A DNA stretch of 64,000 bases from Pseudomonas congelans (GCF_900103225.1 NZ_FNJH01000001.1:389178-453177); one strand, 5' to 3'. Numbered from the stretch's first letter, positions 8,704-17,778 are shown. Notes: generated by a model from the letters alone, not told the origin. Program-made: numbers and translations.

Positions 8704-9319
8704 GATGTTCTAACCATCCGTTCCAGGACTGTGCTGCTGGCAACAGTCGGACTGAGAAGTCCACTCGATGCAGGCGTTGTGCAGGTAAAGTGAAGTCGTA
8801 GAACCGTGATTCGACTGGCCTGTAGACTCAGGCTGTCCTCGAAACGATCCGTCGGGCCGACAATTTACAGGCTGGGCCGCGTAAGTGTGTTGGAATGTTT
8901 CAGGCGACGCAGACCGTGGCCGGGCTTTTGGCTGGGCGGGTTCGTCGAACATGACGTCTGGTAAGACGGACGGGTGAGCGGGCGAGCGAAGCGAGAAGGG
9001 TGCACATGAGCAATGTTCCTGTTTTTTGAATTGTTATGGGTTTGCTGCTGATGAAGCGAAGATCAAATGTCGGACTGCGGGTCTATCCTGCAATGTGATG
9101 CTGATGTTGAGCATTGCGAGATACAGCGTCAATTGAGTAAAACGGCTTTTGTTCGATAATCGAACGTAAAACTAACCGGTTCGTACACTTTATGTTGCTG
9201 TAGTATTTCCGCAGGCAAATACTTTACTCGCACCTCTGAATAAGGCCGGGAAAGGCCAGGAATGCGGTGCTGTCCAGTCGCGACCCAAGCAGGTCGCGTT
9301 CATCCAGGAGCTGAAAAGC
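8704..9319. promoter_or_regulatory. Long divergent regulatory interval between the MFS gene and quiC
   Basis: 616 bases without a credible gene. It contains a small palindrome GTTCGTCGAAC at 8940-8950 and, closer to quiC, the operator-promoter described at 9133-9181. The quiC leader would be about 150 bases. Nothing else stands out. Confidence 0.55.
9133..9181 (+). promoter_or_regulatory. quiC promoter with PcaR-like palindrome and AACCGGTT box
   Basis: TTGAGT (9133-9138) and GATAAT (9155-9160) are spaced by 16 bases. The -10 lies inside GTTCGATAATCGAAC (9151-9165), symmetric apart from its centre, two mismatches from the remembered PcaR site. AACCGGTT is at 9174-9181, eight bases downstream, the same layout as at 5752-5799. 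One of the two elements could be the target of the TetR protein encoded at 11335. Confidence 0.6.
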
Positions 9320-11227
9320 ATGCAGCGTTCAATTGCTACCGTATCCTTGAGCGGTACTCTGCCCGAAAAGCTCGAAGCCATCGCCGCAGCCGGCTTTGAC
9401 GGCGTCGAGATTTTCGAAAACGACTTGTTGTATTACGACGGTAGCCCACGCAACATCAGGCAGATGTGTGCCGACCTGGGCATCGCCATCACCCTGTTCC
9501 AGCCATTCCGCGATTTCGAAGGCTGCCGCCGTGATCGTCTGCAGCGCAATATTGACCGTGCCGAACGCAAATTCGATCTGATGCAGGAACTGGGCACTGA
9601 TCTGGTGCTGGTCTGCAGCAATGCATCTGCCGATTCGGTGGGCGACGAAAACATTCTGCTCGATGACCTGGGCCTGCTCGCCGAACGCGCGGGTGCCCGT
9701 CACTTGCGCGTCGGTTATGAAGCGCTGGCCTGGGGCAAGCATGTGAACACTTGGCAACAGGTCTGGAGCCTGGTGCGTAAGGTCGACCACCCGGCGCTTG
9801 GCGTGTTGCTCGACAGCTTCCATACCCTGTCGCTGAAGGGCGATCCGAGCGCCATCGCGCAGATCCCGGGCGACAAGATCTTCTTCGTGCAGATGGCCGA
9901 TGCGCCGCTTCTGGCAATGGATGTACTGGAATGGAGTCGCCATTTCCGCTGCTTCCCGGGCCAGGGTGAATTCGATCTGGCCGGCTTCCTTGCGCCGATC
10001 CTGCGCAGTGGCTACAACGGTCCGTTGTCGCTGGAAGTGTTCAACGACGGCTTCCGTGCAGCGCCGACGCGCGCCAATGCCGCGGACGGTCTGCGTTCGC
10101 TGCTCTATCTGGAAGAGAAAACCCGCCAGTTGATGGCGCGTGACGAGCCGGCTGCGGCTCCCGAAATCCTCTTCAACCCACCTGCTGCCAGTACCTACAA
10201 TGGCGTCGAGTTCCTCGAGTTTGCAGTCGACGAGAGCCATGGCGCTCGCCTGTCGGGCTGGCTGCAACGGCTGGGCTTTGCCAAGCTGGGTCAGCATCGC
10301 TCCAAGGCGGTCAGCCTGCTGGGGCAGGGCGATATCAGGATTGTGCTCAATGCCGAACCCTATTCCTTCGCCCACAGCTTCTTCGAGGCCCACGGCCCGT
10401 CACTGTGCGCCACCGCCTTGCGCGTCGACGACGGTCATCAGTCGCTGGAACGTGCGCGTGCCTTCAAGGGCCAGCCGTATCGCGGGCTGGTCGGCCCTAA
10501 TGAACGGGAGATCCCTTCGGTCCGCGCACCCGACGGCAGCCTGATCTATCTGGTGGATAACGCGGCGCCGGGAGAATCGATCTACGACAGTGATTTTGTC
10601 GTCGATCCGCAGGCAGTCGCCAAGGGCGGGTTGCAGCGTATCGACCACATGGCCATGGCGCTGCCGGCCGACAGCCTGGACAGCTGGGTGCTGTTCTACA
10701 AAAGCATTCTGGACTTCGAAGCTGACGACGAAGTGGTCTTGCCCGACCCGTACGGTCTGGTCAAGAGCCGTGCTCTGCGCAGCCGTTGCAGCACCGTGCG
10801 CTTGCCGCTGAATATTTCCGAGAATCGCAATACGGCTATCTCCCATGCGCTGTCGAGTTATCGCGGCTCGGGTGTGCACCACATCGCATTTTCCTGCGAA
10901 GACATCTTCGCCGAAGTAAGCCGCGCCAAGGAAGCTGGCGTACCGTTGCTGGACATCCCGCTCAATTATTACGATGACCTGGCGGCGCGCTTCGATTTCG
11001 ACGAAGAGTTTCTCAGCGAGCTGGCGTATTACAACGTGCTCTATGACCGCGATGCGCAGGGTGGCGAGTTGTTCCACGTCTACACCGATGCGTTCGACGG
11101 GCGCTTCTTCTTCGAAATCCTGCAGCGCAAGAACGGCTACGTAGGGTACGGCGCTGCCAACGTCCCGGTGCGTCTGGCTGCGATGGCCAAGGCGCGCAAT
11201 GTGGCAGCACGTCAGGCGCGTCTGTAA
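9320..11227 (+). CDS. quiC: 3-dehydroshikimate dehydratase, QuiC type with C-terminal HPPD-like domain
   Basis: A 635-aa two-domain protein that dehydrates 3-dehydroshikimate to protocatechuate. Residues about 1-270 are a sugar-isomerase-like TIM barrel with candidate metal ligands Glu in GYEALAW, Asp in LLDSFHTLS, Gln in FFVQMADA and Glu in LSLEVFND. Residues about 295-610 resemble 4-hydroxyphenylpyruvate dioxygenase (vicinal oxygen chelate fold) with His in RIDHMAMALP, His in GVHHIAFSC and Glu in FFFEILQR. Automatic pipelines often name it only as an HPPD. It has its own operator-bearing promoter, and its product feeds the pca genes upstream. Confidence 0.9.
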   Translation: MQRSIATVSLSGTLPEKLEAIAAAGFDGVEIFENDLLYYDGSPRNIRQMCADLGIAITLFQPFRDFEGCRRDRLQRNIDRAERKFDLMQELGTDLVLVCSNASADSVGDENILLDDLGLLAERAGARHLRVGYEALAWGKHVNTWQQVWSLVRKVDHPALGVLLDSFHTLSLKGDPSAIAQIPGDKIFFVQMADAPLLAMDVLEWSRHFRCFPGQGEFDLAGFLAPILRSGYNGPLSLEVFNDGFRAAPTRANAADGLRSLLYLEEKTRQLMARDEPAAAPEILFNPPAASTYNGVEFLEFAVDESHGARLSGWLQRLGFAKLGQHRSKAVSLLGQGDIRIVLNAEPYSFAHSFFEAHGPSLCATALRVDDGHQSLERARAFKGQPYRGLVGPNEREIPSVRAPDGSLIYLVDNAAPGESIYDSDFVVDPQAVAKGGLQRIDHMAMALPADSLDSWVLFYKSILDFEADDEVVLPDPYGLVKSRALRSRCSTVRLPLNISENRNTAISHALSSYRGSGVHHIAFSCEDIFAEVSRAKEAGVPLLDIPLNYYDDLAARFDFDEEFLSELAYYNVLYDRDAQGGELFHVYTDAFDGRFFFEILQRKNGYVGYGAANVPVRLAAMAKARNVAARQARL

Positions 11228-11334
11228 GGCGAATCCGATTGCAACGCTGCTGCGAGGGTGTGACGCCCTCGCGGCTTCCCTCGGTTGCCGGTCGGCTTCA
11301 TACTCCGCGCATCACTCGTGGTCATGAGCCAACA

Positions 11335-11991
11335 ATGAAAACAACTGACGACTCTGTTGCCGTTACGTCGAAAGGGCGCAAGAACAATCCGGAAAAGACC
11401 CGCGAAGACATTCTGCAGGCCGCCGTTGCCGAGTTTGTCGCCCATGGCCTGTCGGGCGCGCGCGTCGATGCCATTGCCGAGCGCACCAAAACCTCGAAAC
11501 GGATGATCTATTACTACTTCGGCAGCAAGGAGCAGCTGTACGTCGAAGTGCTGGAAAAACTCTACGGCGCGATTCGCAACACCGAGAGCCAGCTCAATCT
11601 GTCCGAACTCGAGCCGGTGGAGGCGATTCATCGCGTGGTCGAGTTCACCTTCGATCACCACGACAGCAATGTCGATTTCGTGCGCATCGTGTGCATCGAA
11701 AACATCCATTACGGCGAGAACGTCAAACAGTCCGAGTCGATTCAGGCCAAGAGCCAGAACATCATCAGTGCGCTCGACGGCATCTTGCGTCGCGGTGAAG
11801 CCAGCGGCCTGTTCCGTGATGGCGTTCATCCGGTGGACCTGCACCTGATGATCAGCTCGTTCTGCTTCTACCGGATCTCCAATCGCCATACCTTCAGCGA
11901 AATCTTCCAGATCGAGCTGTGGAGCGAGGAGGTCAAACAGCGTCACAAGGCGATGATCTGCGACGCTGTATTGCGTTATCTCAAGCGCTGA
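11335..11991 (+). CDS. TetR-family transcriptional regulator
   Basis: A 218-aa repressor-type protein. The helix-turn-helix lies at about residues 25-72 (REDILQAAVAEFVAHG, then TKTSKRMIYYYFGSKEQLY, a textbook TetR recognition region). The C-terminal ligand domain is not diagnostic. ATG 11335 is preferred over an in-frame GC-rich upstream extension. It lies 107 bases after quiC on the same strand and ends 3 bases before the convergent dehydrogenase gene. It probably senses a hydroaromatic acid and controls quiC and its partners; the AACCGGTT boxes are candidate sites. Confidence 0.85.
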   Translation: MKTTDDSVAVTSKGRKNNPEKTREDILQAAVAEFVAHGLSGARVDAIAERTKTSKRMIYYYFGSKEQLYVEVLEKLYGAIRNTESQLNLSELEPVEAIHRVVEFTFDHHDSNVDFVRIVCIENIHYGENVKQSESIQAKSQNIISALDGILRRGEASGLFRDGVHPVDLHLMISSFCFYRISNRHTFSEIFQIELWSEEVKQRHKAMICDAVLRYLKR

Positions 11992-11994
11992 GGC

Positions 11995-12849
11995 TTACAA
12001 CGTGTGGAAGTGCGCCATCATCCGCTCTGCATCGGCGGACCGGCCGCTGAACAGCTCAAACGCCTTGACCGCCTGAAACACCGCCATGGTGCTGCCATCC
12101 AGGGTTCGGCAGCCCAGTGCCCGGGCCTGTTTGAGCAGTTCGGTTTCCAGCGGAAAGTAAATGATTTCCGCCACCCACAGGGCAGGCCGTAGCAACTCGA
12201 CCGGCAACGGCGTGCCCGGCAGTTTGGTCATGCCGACCGGTGTGGTATTGACCAGCCCGTCGGCTTCGGCCATCGCCGCAGGCAGGTCGCTACCCACCTG
12301 AGCGCGCCCGGCACCGAAGTGTTGGTTGAGGTTGTCCACCAGTCTCTGGGCGCGTTGCGGCTCGACTTCGAACACCGTGAGGCGTTCGACGCCTGCGCTG
12401 AGCAGCGCATGAGCCACGGCCGCTCCCGCGCCACCTGCACCCATCTGCACCACCTGTTGGCGCGGGGCCTTGTCCAGGCCGCGCTGAAAGCCTTCGGCAA
12501 AACCCAGGCAGTCGGTGTTGTGACCGATGCGCTTGCCGTCCTTGAACACCACCGTATTCACCGCACCGATACCGCGCGCTTCATCGGACAGCTCATCCAG
12601 TAACGGGATGACCGCCTGCTTGCAGGGGAAGGTGATATTCAGGCCAGTGAAGCCGCACTGCCGGGCGCCCTCAAGCAGCCGGGGCAGGGCATCGATGTCC
12701 AGTTGCAGGGCGTCGATATCGATCAGCCGATACAGATAGCGCATGCCTTGCGCATCGCCTTCACGCTCGTGCATGGCAGGTGTCCGCGAGGCCTGGATGC
12801 CCGAGCCGATCAGACCGGCAAGGATGGAAGGTTTTTCAGCGTGAGCCAT
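11995..12849 (-). CDS. Quinate/shikimate dehydrogenase (AroE/QsuD family)
   Basis: A 284-aa NAD(P)-dependent dehydrogenase of the shikimate dehydrogenase family. The substrate motif is SRTPAMHE rather than the SxSxSP of biosynthetic AroE, as I recall for the catabolic quinate/shikimate dehydrogenase of Corynebacterium. The catalytic Lys is in TFPCKQAVIPLLDE and Asp in GHNTDCLGF; the nucleotide loop is QMGAGGAG; the C terminus has LDGSTMAVFQAVKAFELFSG. It would oxidise shikimate to 3-dehydroshikimate, the QuiC substrate. ATG 12849 (AAGAG upstream) is preferred over an in-frame GTG at 12876. It is convergent with the TetR gene. Confidence 0.88.
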   Translation of the reverse strand: MAHAEKPSILAGLIGSGIQASRTPAMHEREGDAQGMRYLYRLIDIDALQLDIDALPRLLEGARQCGFTGLNITFPCKQAVIPLLDELSDEARGIGAVNTVVFKDGKRIGHNTDCLGFAEGFQRGLDKAPRQQVVQMGAGGAGAAVAHALLSAGVERLTVFEVEPQRAQRLVDNLNQHFGAGRAQVGSDLPAAMAEADGLVNTTPVGMTKLPGTPLPVELLRPALWVAEIIYFPLETELLKQARALGCRTLDGSTMAVFQAVKAFELFSGRSADAERMMAHFHTL

Positions 12850-13034
12850 AAAATACGTCTCTTGTTTTTGTGTCACTGCCCGGTTGGCGGCAGGTGCTAA
12901 GCGGAATGTACCAGATGGTTAATAGTGCCGCAGGCAGGAGTCGATTACCACGCAGCGATGTTGTGCGGTGATCGCACTAATCAGTGATAATCCACGGCCA
13001 GCCGCTTCAGGCTTACACGAGTTCGAGTCCCCGC

Positions 13035-13925
13035 ATGTCCGAGTCCGTCTTCAGCGCCGCACAGCAGCAAGCCAGTACGTTGTATCTGCCACCGGGCTCG
13101 TGGGCCACGGTGCTTGATTGCCTGTGCGCGAAATTTCCGGCCATCAGTCGTGAACAATGGCTGGATCGTTTTGCTCGCGGCCGGGTGCTGGATGAAAACG
13201 GCAAGGCCATCGCGCCTGATCTGGCGTATCGGGAGGGGCTGCGGGTTCACTACTTTCGTGAGGTTGCCAACGAAACGCCGATCCCTGTGGTTGAAACGAT
13301 CCTCTACGCCGACGAGCATCTGGTGGTGGCTGACAAGCCGCACTTTCTCCCGGTAACGCCCGCCGGCGAGTACGTCGAGCAGACCTTGCTGCGACGCTTG
13401 ATCCATCGCCTGGGCAATCCTGATCTGGTGCCGCTGCACCGCATCGACCGGCACACCGCAGGGTTGGTACTGTTTTCCGCCAACCGGCAGACGCGCTCGG
13501 CTTATCAGGCTCTGTTCCCCACCCGGCGCATCGACAAGTTTTACCAGGCCATTGCGCCAGCGCTGCCGGGGCTGACGTTTCCGCGTCTGCACGAGAGCCG
13601 TCTGGTCGAGGGTGAACCGTTCTTTCGCATGCAGGAAGGCGCCGGCGCGAGCAACACCCGTACGCAGATCGAGGTGCTCGAACGGCAGGACAAATTGTGG
13701 CGCTACGGGCTTTATCCGGTGACCGGCAAAAAGCATCAGTTGCGTGTGCACATGGCCGCGCTGGGCGCTGCTATCTGCAATGATCCGTTTTACCCGGACG
13801 TGGTGAAAGACCCGGTGGACGACTATCGCCATCCTTTGAAGCTGCTGGCCAGCAGCTTGCGTTTCGTCGACCCGCTCAACGGCGAACAGCGCCACTTCGA
13901 GAGCCTGTTGACGCTCGACTGGTAG
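13035..13925 (+). CDS. RNA pseudouridine synthase, RluA family
   Basis: A 296-aa enzyme that isomerises uridine to pseudouridine in rRNA or tRNA. The catalytic motif HRIDRHTAGLVLF (about residues 135-147) holds the essential Asp. GKKHQLRVHMAALG (about 235) is the conserved RluA C-terminal motif. Residues about 20-75 resemble a degenerate S4-like region. ATG 13035 gives the best start; the in-frame ATG at 12984 would add 17 residues with no family resemblance. The target nucleotide cannot be deduced. A strong terminator follows. Confidence 0.85.
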   Translation: MSESVFSAAQQQASTLYLPPGSWATVLDCLCAKFPAISREQWLDRFARGRVLDENGKAIAPDLAYREGLRVHYFREVANETPIPVVETILYADEHLVVADKPHFLPVTPAGEYVEQTLLRRLIHRLGNPDLVPLHRIDRHTAGLVLFSANRQTRSAYQALFPTRRIDKFYQAIAPALPGLTFPRLHESRLVEGEPFFRMQEGAGASNTRTQIEVLERQDKLWRYGLYPVTGKKHQLRVHMAALGAAICNDPFYPDVVKDPVDDYRHPLKLLASSLRFVDPLNGEQRHFESLLTLDW

Positions 13926-13951
13926 TACAGGGATCGCGAAATGACAGGCAA

Positions 13952-13978
13952 AAAAAACCCGCACTCGGCGGGTTTTTT
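13952..13978 (+). terminator. Bidirectional rho-independent terminator
   Basis: AAAAAACCCGC, a 5-base loop, then GCGGGTTTTTT. It sits between the convergent pseudouridine synthase and lipoprotein genes, with T runs on both strands. Confidence 0.85.
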
Positions 13979-14002
13979 CAAATCAGTAGCGCGACGCCCG
14001 GA

Positions 14003-14227
14003 TTACAGATCCTTTACGGTACGTACCTGATCCTTGTTAATGCGGGTCTGCTTGCCGTCGAGTTGCTTGAACTCGTAGAAGCCCGAGTCTTCATCGTATT
14101 TTGGCGTGTCGACAGACTGGATTTCACGACCATCGTTCAAGGTGATCACAGTGGGCGATGCGCAGCCGGCGAGGGAGGCAATGCTCAATGCAAGCAGGAA
14201 GGCAGCGGGAAGGGTCCGTTGTTTCAT
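14003..14227 (-). CDS. YgdI/YgdR-family small lipoprotein (copy 1)
   Basis: A 74-aa envelope protein. The signal peptide ends in the lipobox SLAGC, so Cys 22 would be lipidated. The mature part TVITLNDGREIQSVD...GFYEFKQLDGKQTRINKDQV matches the YgdI/YgdR (DUF903) pattern of a short SH3-like beta fold. A second copy, about half identical, is at 26108-26332. Function is unknown for the family. Confidence 0.88.
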   Translation of the reverse strand: MKQRTLPAAFLLALSIASLAGCASPTVITLNDGREIQSVDTPKYDEDSGFYEFKQLDGKQTRINKDQVRTVKDL

Positions 14228-14323
14228 TACTGTGTCTCCAGATGGATTCTTGATTTACTGAACTCTCAGACGGATACACCGTCAGCAAGTTCCGTATACA
14301 CCCGCAGCAACTTCAATGACCAG

Positions 14324-14929
14324 TCACTTGTTGCGGTTTTCGCTGATCCCGGTCAACAGACAGGGAGTGTTCAGGTTGGCCAGGCGTGAATCGCCAGCTT
14401 CCAGTTGCAGAGCAACGGGTTGCAGCGGCTCCAGAGCCCGTCTCGGGCTGCGTTCGCCGGCCTGCCATGCGGCTTCCAGCGTTGCGGCGTGGGCGACAGG
14501 GATAATACCTAAAAGCGGCTGCCAGTGTTTGCCTTCACGCACCATTATCGGTCGCTCCGGGTATTCAGACGCTTTTTCACGCAGTGCCTGCAGTAACGCT
14601 TCATCGACCAAAGGTGCGTCGCAGGGCAGGATCAGCAACCATCGATGCCGCGCGATGGGCAGTGCGGCGCGTATTCCGGCCAGCGGGCCGTTGAAATCGG
14701 TATCGTCGTCCTGCACCAGGCGATCGGCGTAACGCGCATAGCGATCGATATTACGATTGCAGGAAATGATCAGGTCATCGGTCAGCGGCCGGGTCAGCCG
14801 GTGCAGATGTTCGATCAGCGCGGTGCCCTGCCATTCGATCAGGCCCTTGTCACGCCCGCCCATGCGCTGCCCCCGGCCTCCGGCCAGCAGCAGAATCGAG
14901 CAGGGCGGCAGTGTGGCAGGAACATTCAT
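14324..14929 (-). CDS. mobA: Molybdenum cofactor guanylyltransferase
   Basis: A 201-aa cytoplasmic enzyme that attaches GMP to molybdopterin to form the guanine dinucleotide cofactor used by DMSO-reductase-type enzymes. The N-terminal [18 protein letters not shown] is the MobA nucleotide-binding signature, and [11 protein letters not shown] and [10 protein letters not shown] follow in order. ATG 14929 is preferred to the TTG just before it. It is divergent from moaB, giving a molybdenum cofactor cluster mobA, moaB and moeA. Confidence 0.93.
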   Translation of the reverse strand: MNVPATLPPCSILLLAGGRGQRMGGRDKGLIEWQGTALIEHLHRLTRPLTDDLIISCNRNIDRYARYADRLVQDDDTDFNGPLAGIRAALPIARHRWLLILPCDAPLVDEALLQALREKASEYPERPIMVREGKHWQPLLGIIPVAHAATLEAAWQAGERSPRRALEPLQPVALQLEAGDSRLANLNTPCLLTGISENRNK

Positions 14930-14965
14930 CAAACACTCGTCGGGCAGTCAAAAGGAGTGCTGTGA

Positions 14966-14971
14966 TATAAC
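14966..14971 (+). promoter_or_regulatory. Possible extended -10 of the moaB-moeA promoter
   Basis: TGATATAAC (TG-n-TATAAC) at 14963-14971 lies 34 bases before the moaB ATG, in the divergent mobA/moaB spacer. No good -35 is visible. Confidence 0.4.
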
Positions 14972-15004
14972 ACCCGCCTGTTTTCTTAACAACTGGATGA
15001 GGCC

Positions 15005-15544
15005 ATGAAAGCCAAGGCTGACACACCTTTCGTACCCCTTAATATCGCCGTGCTGACCGTCAGCGATACCCGCACCCGTGAAACCGATACGTCGGGCCAG
15101 ATGTTCGTCGACCGCCTGACCGACGCAGGCCACGGCCTGATCGAGCGCGTGCTGCTCAAGGATGACCTGTACAAGATCCGCGCTCAGGTAGCGACCTGGA
15201 TTGCCGATGATCAGGTGCAAGTCGTGCTGATCACCGGTGGCACCGGCTTTACCGGCCGCGACAGCACGCCTGAAGCCGTGGCCTGCCTGCTGGACAAGCA
15301 GGTCGATGGTTTCGGCGAGCTGTTCCGGCAGATATCGGTGCCGGACATCGGCACGTCGACCATTCAGTCCCGCGCGCTGGCCGGCCTGTCCAATGGCACG
15401 CTGGTCTGCTGCCTGCCAGGGTCCACCAATGCGGTGCGTACGGCATGGGACGGCATTCTTGCCCAGCAACTGGACTCGCGCTTCCGGCCCTGCAACTTTG
15501 TGCCTCACCTCAAGCAGGCCGAGCCCTGTGCGACCCGTGGTTGA
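15005..15544 (+). CDS. moaB: Molybdenum cofactor biosynthesis protein B
   Basis: A 179-aa protein of the MoaB/Mog molybdopterin adenylyltransferase fold. The N-terminal IAVLTVSDTRTRETDTSG and the nucleotide-binding loop LITGGTGFTGRDSTPEA (about residues 77-93) are diagnostic, as is LPGSTNAVRTAW near the end. It is followed 6 bases later by moeA, so the two are co-transcribed. The adenylylation role is known for some family members; activity in this protein is inferred. Confidence 0.93.
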   Translation: MKAKADTPFVPLNIAVLTVSDTRTRETDTSGQMFVDRLTDAGHGLIERVLLKDDLYKIRAQVATWIADDQVQVVLITGGTGFTGRDSTPEAVACLLDKQVDGFGELFRQISVPDIGTSTIQSRALAGLSNGTLVCCLPGSTNAVRTAWDGILAQQLDSRFRPCNFVPHLKQAEPCATRG

Positions 15545-15550
15545 GTGCTC

Positions 15551-16762
15551 ATGAACAACGAGCCGAAAACCCTGCTGCCGGTTGAAGACGCCATCGCGCG
15601 TCTGTTGAAGATGGCCGAGGCCACGCCGGTCACCGAGCGCGAAAGGGTCTCGCTGGCCGACGCCGAAGGCCGGGTGCTGGCAGTGGATCTGGTCTCCACA
15701 CTGGACCTGCCGCCCTGGCCGAACAGCGCCATGGACGGTTATGCCTTGCGCGTGGCGGACTGGCATGGCGAGCCGTTGACGGTCAGTCAGCGTATCTTCG
15801 CCGGTCAGGCCCCTGAGCCTCTGGCCCCTGGCACCTGTGCGCGTATCTTCACCGGCGCGCCGATGCCCGAAGGCGCTGACTGCGTCGAGATGCAGGAAAA
15901 CGCCGAGGTCCTGGCGGATCAGCGTGTGCGGTTCAACGAATCGCTGGGCGCCGGGCAGAATATTCGTCCGCAAGGCCAGGAAACCCGGGTCGGCGATACC
16001 GTGCTGGCCGCCGGTACGCGGCTGGGTCCTATCGAGCTGGGGCTGGCGGCCTCGCTGGGCCTCGCCGAGCTGGAGGTCATTCGCCGCATGCGGGTCGCGG
16101 TGCTGTCCACGGGCGATGAACTGATCGAGCCCGGTCAGCCGTTGGGGCAGGGGCAGATCTATAACAGCAACCGTGTGTTGCTGTGCAGCTGGCTGAAGCG
16201 GCTCGAATGCGAGGTCGTGGATGCTGGCATCCTGCCGGACGATCTGGAAAAGACTCGCGCTGCGCTGGCGAATCTGCAGGGTGTCGATCTGATTCTTTCC
16301 ACGGGCGGAGTGTCCGTGGGCGAAGCGGATTTCCTCGGCCACGCCTTGCGGGAAGAGGGCGAGCTGACGCTCTGGAAGCTGGCCATCAAGCCTGGCAAGC
16401 CGCTGACCTTCGGGCATTTTCGGGGGGTGCCGGTGATCGGTCTGCCTGGCAATCCGGCCTCTACGCTGGTCACTTTTGCCTTGCTGGCCAGGGCATACCT
16501 GTTGCGTCGCCAGGGCGTGATCGACGTCGCACCCTTGCAGTTTCCGGTGCCCGCCGGCTTTGTCTGGACGCGTCCGGGCAATCGTCGCGAGTACCTGCGC
16601 GGTCGTCTTGAGCAGGGCCGGGCCGTGGCGTACCGCAATCAGAGTTCGGGGGTACTGCGCAGCGCTACGTGGGCCGATGGTCTGATCGAGGTCCGCGAAG
16701 GCTCGACCGTAGCTGAAGGCGACTGGGTCAACTTCATCCCATTGAGTGAAGTGTTGGGCTGA
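15551..16762 (+). CDS. moeA: Molybdopterin molybdenumtransferase
   Basis: A 403-aa enzyme inserting molybdate into adenylated molybdopterin. Family motifs in order are PPWPNSAMDGYALR (about residue 55), RIFTGAPMPEGAD (about 100), VLSTGDELIEPG (about 185), STGGVSVGEADF (about 250) and the loop GLPGNPASTLVTF (about 300). ATG 15551 is chosen over a GTG two codons upstream. Second gene of the moaB-moeA unit. Confidence 0.94.
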   Translation: MNNEPKTLLPVEDAIARLLKMAEATPVTERERVSLADAEGRVLAVDLVSTLDLPPWPNSAMDGYALRVADWHGEPLTVSQRIFAGQAPEPLAPGTCARIFTGAPMPEGADCVEMQENAEVLADQRVRFNESLGAGQNIRPQGQETRVGDTVLAAGTRLGPIELGLAASLGLAELEVIRRMRVAVLSTGDELIEPGQPLGQGQIYNSNRVLLCSWLKRLECEVVDAGILPDDLEKTRAALANLQGVDLILSTGGVSVGEADFLGHALREEGELTLWKLAIKPGKPLTFGHFRGVPVIGLPGNPASTLVTFALLARAYLLRRQGVIDVAPLQFPVPAGFVWTRPGNRREYLRGRLEQGRAVAYRNQSSGVLRSATWADGLIEVREGSTVAEGDWVNFIPLSEVLG

Positions 16763-16851
16763 TTGCATTCGAATGGTGGGGCGGGTACGCATGAGCTACT
16801 CTCAACAACGCTGACACAATGGGCAACCGGACTTCGCCCTGGAGTATTGTT

Positions 16852-17778
16852 ATGGCGCCATTGAGAGTGGCTTGTGTGATCCCGACCTACAACGGACGCA
16901 AGGATCTGGAACGTCTGCTGGACTCACTGGCTGCGCAGACCGCGAGCTTCGATACGCTGATCGTGGATTCCAGTTCCTCGGATGGCACGCTGGAGCTGGC
17001 GCGATCCCGATGTGCCAATGTGCTGCGCATCGACAGCAAGGATTTCAACCACGGCGGCACCCGGCAGATGATGGTCGATCTGCATCCCGACTACGACGTG
17101 TATGTCTTCATGACCCAGGATGCGTACGTTGAAGACATCAATGCCATCGCCAACATTCTGCTGCCCTTCGCCGACCCGAAAGTCGGTGCCGTTTGCGGGC
17201 GGCAGTTGCCGCACAAGGACGCCAACCTGCTGGCCCAGCATGCGCGGCTGTTCAATTACCCGCCGACCTCGCAGATCAAGACGCTCGCCGACGCTGGCAC
17301 GCTGGGCATCAAGGCGCCATTCATGTCCAACTCGTTTGCGGCCTATCGAGGTGAAGCGTTGCGGGCCATTGGCGGTTTTCCGCGGCATGTGATTCTTTCG
17401 GAAGACATGTACGTCACCGCGAAAATGCTCATCGATGGCTGGAAAGCGGCTTACGAAGGCTCGGCAGTATGCCGTCATTCCCACAATTACAGCCTGCGCG
17501 AAGAGTTTCGCCGTTACTTTGACATCGGCGTGTTCCAGGCCCGTGAAGCGTGGATCTACGAAACCTTCGGCGGCATCGGTGGCGAGGGCATGCGTTACGT
17601 CAGGTCCGAGCTGAAATTCCTCGGTCCCCGGCGAATCCTCTGGTGGCCTGTGTCGTTCGTGCGTAATGCGCTGAAGCTACTGGCCTACAAGCTAAGCCGA
17701 CAGGAAAAGCGCTTGCCCCGCGGCGTGAAGAAGAAACTCGGCATGTACGCGCGCTACTGGGACAGCCCTTACGCCTGA
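16852..17778 (+). CDS. Family 2 glycosyltransferase (rhamnosyltransferase-like)
   Basis: A 308-aa GT-A glycosyltransferase. CVIPTYNGRKDLERLLDSL opens the nucleotide-sugar fold, the stretch with DSSSSDGT and the MTQDAY motif mark the donor and metal site, and SEDMYVTAKML holds the likely catalytic ED pair (about residue 183). The C terminus has amphipathic basic segments (LKLLAYKLSRQEKRL) that could touch the inner membrane. Start 16852 has GGAG at 16841-16844. It may act in O-antigen rhamnan synthesis, but it stands alone rather than in a polysaccharide cluster. Confidence 0.8.
   Translation: MAPLRVACVIPTYNGRKDLERLLDSLAAQTASFDTLIVDSSSSDGTLELARSRCANVLRIDSKDFNHGGTRQMMVDLHPDYDVYVFMTQDAYVEDINAIANILLPFADPKVGAVCGRQLPHKDANLLAQHARLFNYPPTSQIKTLADAGTLGIKAPFMSNSFAAYRGEALRAIGGFPRHVILSEDMYVTAKMLIDGWKAAYEGSAVCRHSHNYSLREEFRRYFDIGVFQAREAWIYETFGGIGGEGMRYVRSELKFLGPRRILWWPVSFVRNALKLLAYKLSRQEKRLPRGVKKKLGMYARYWDSPYA

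Noticed and set aside
13010..13035. GTTCGAGTCCCCGC resembling a tRNA T arm
   Set aside because: No acceptor, D or anticodon arms can be built around it.
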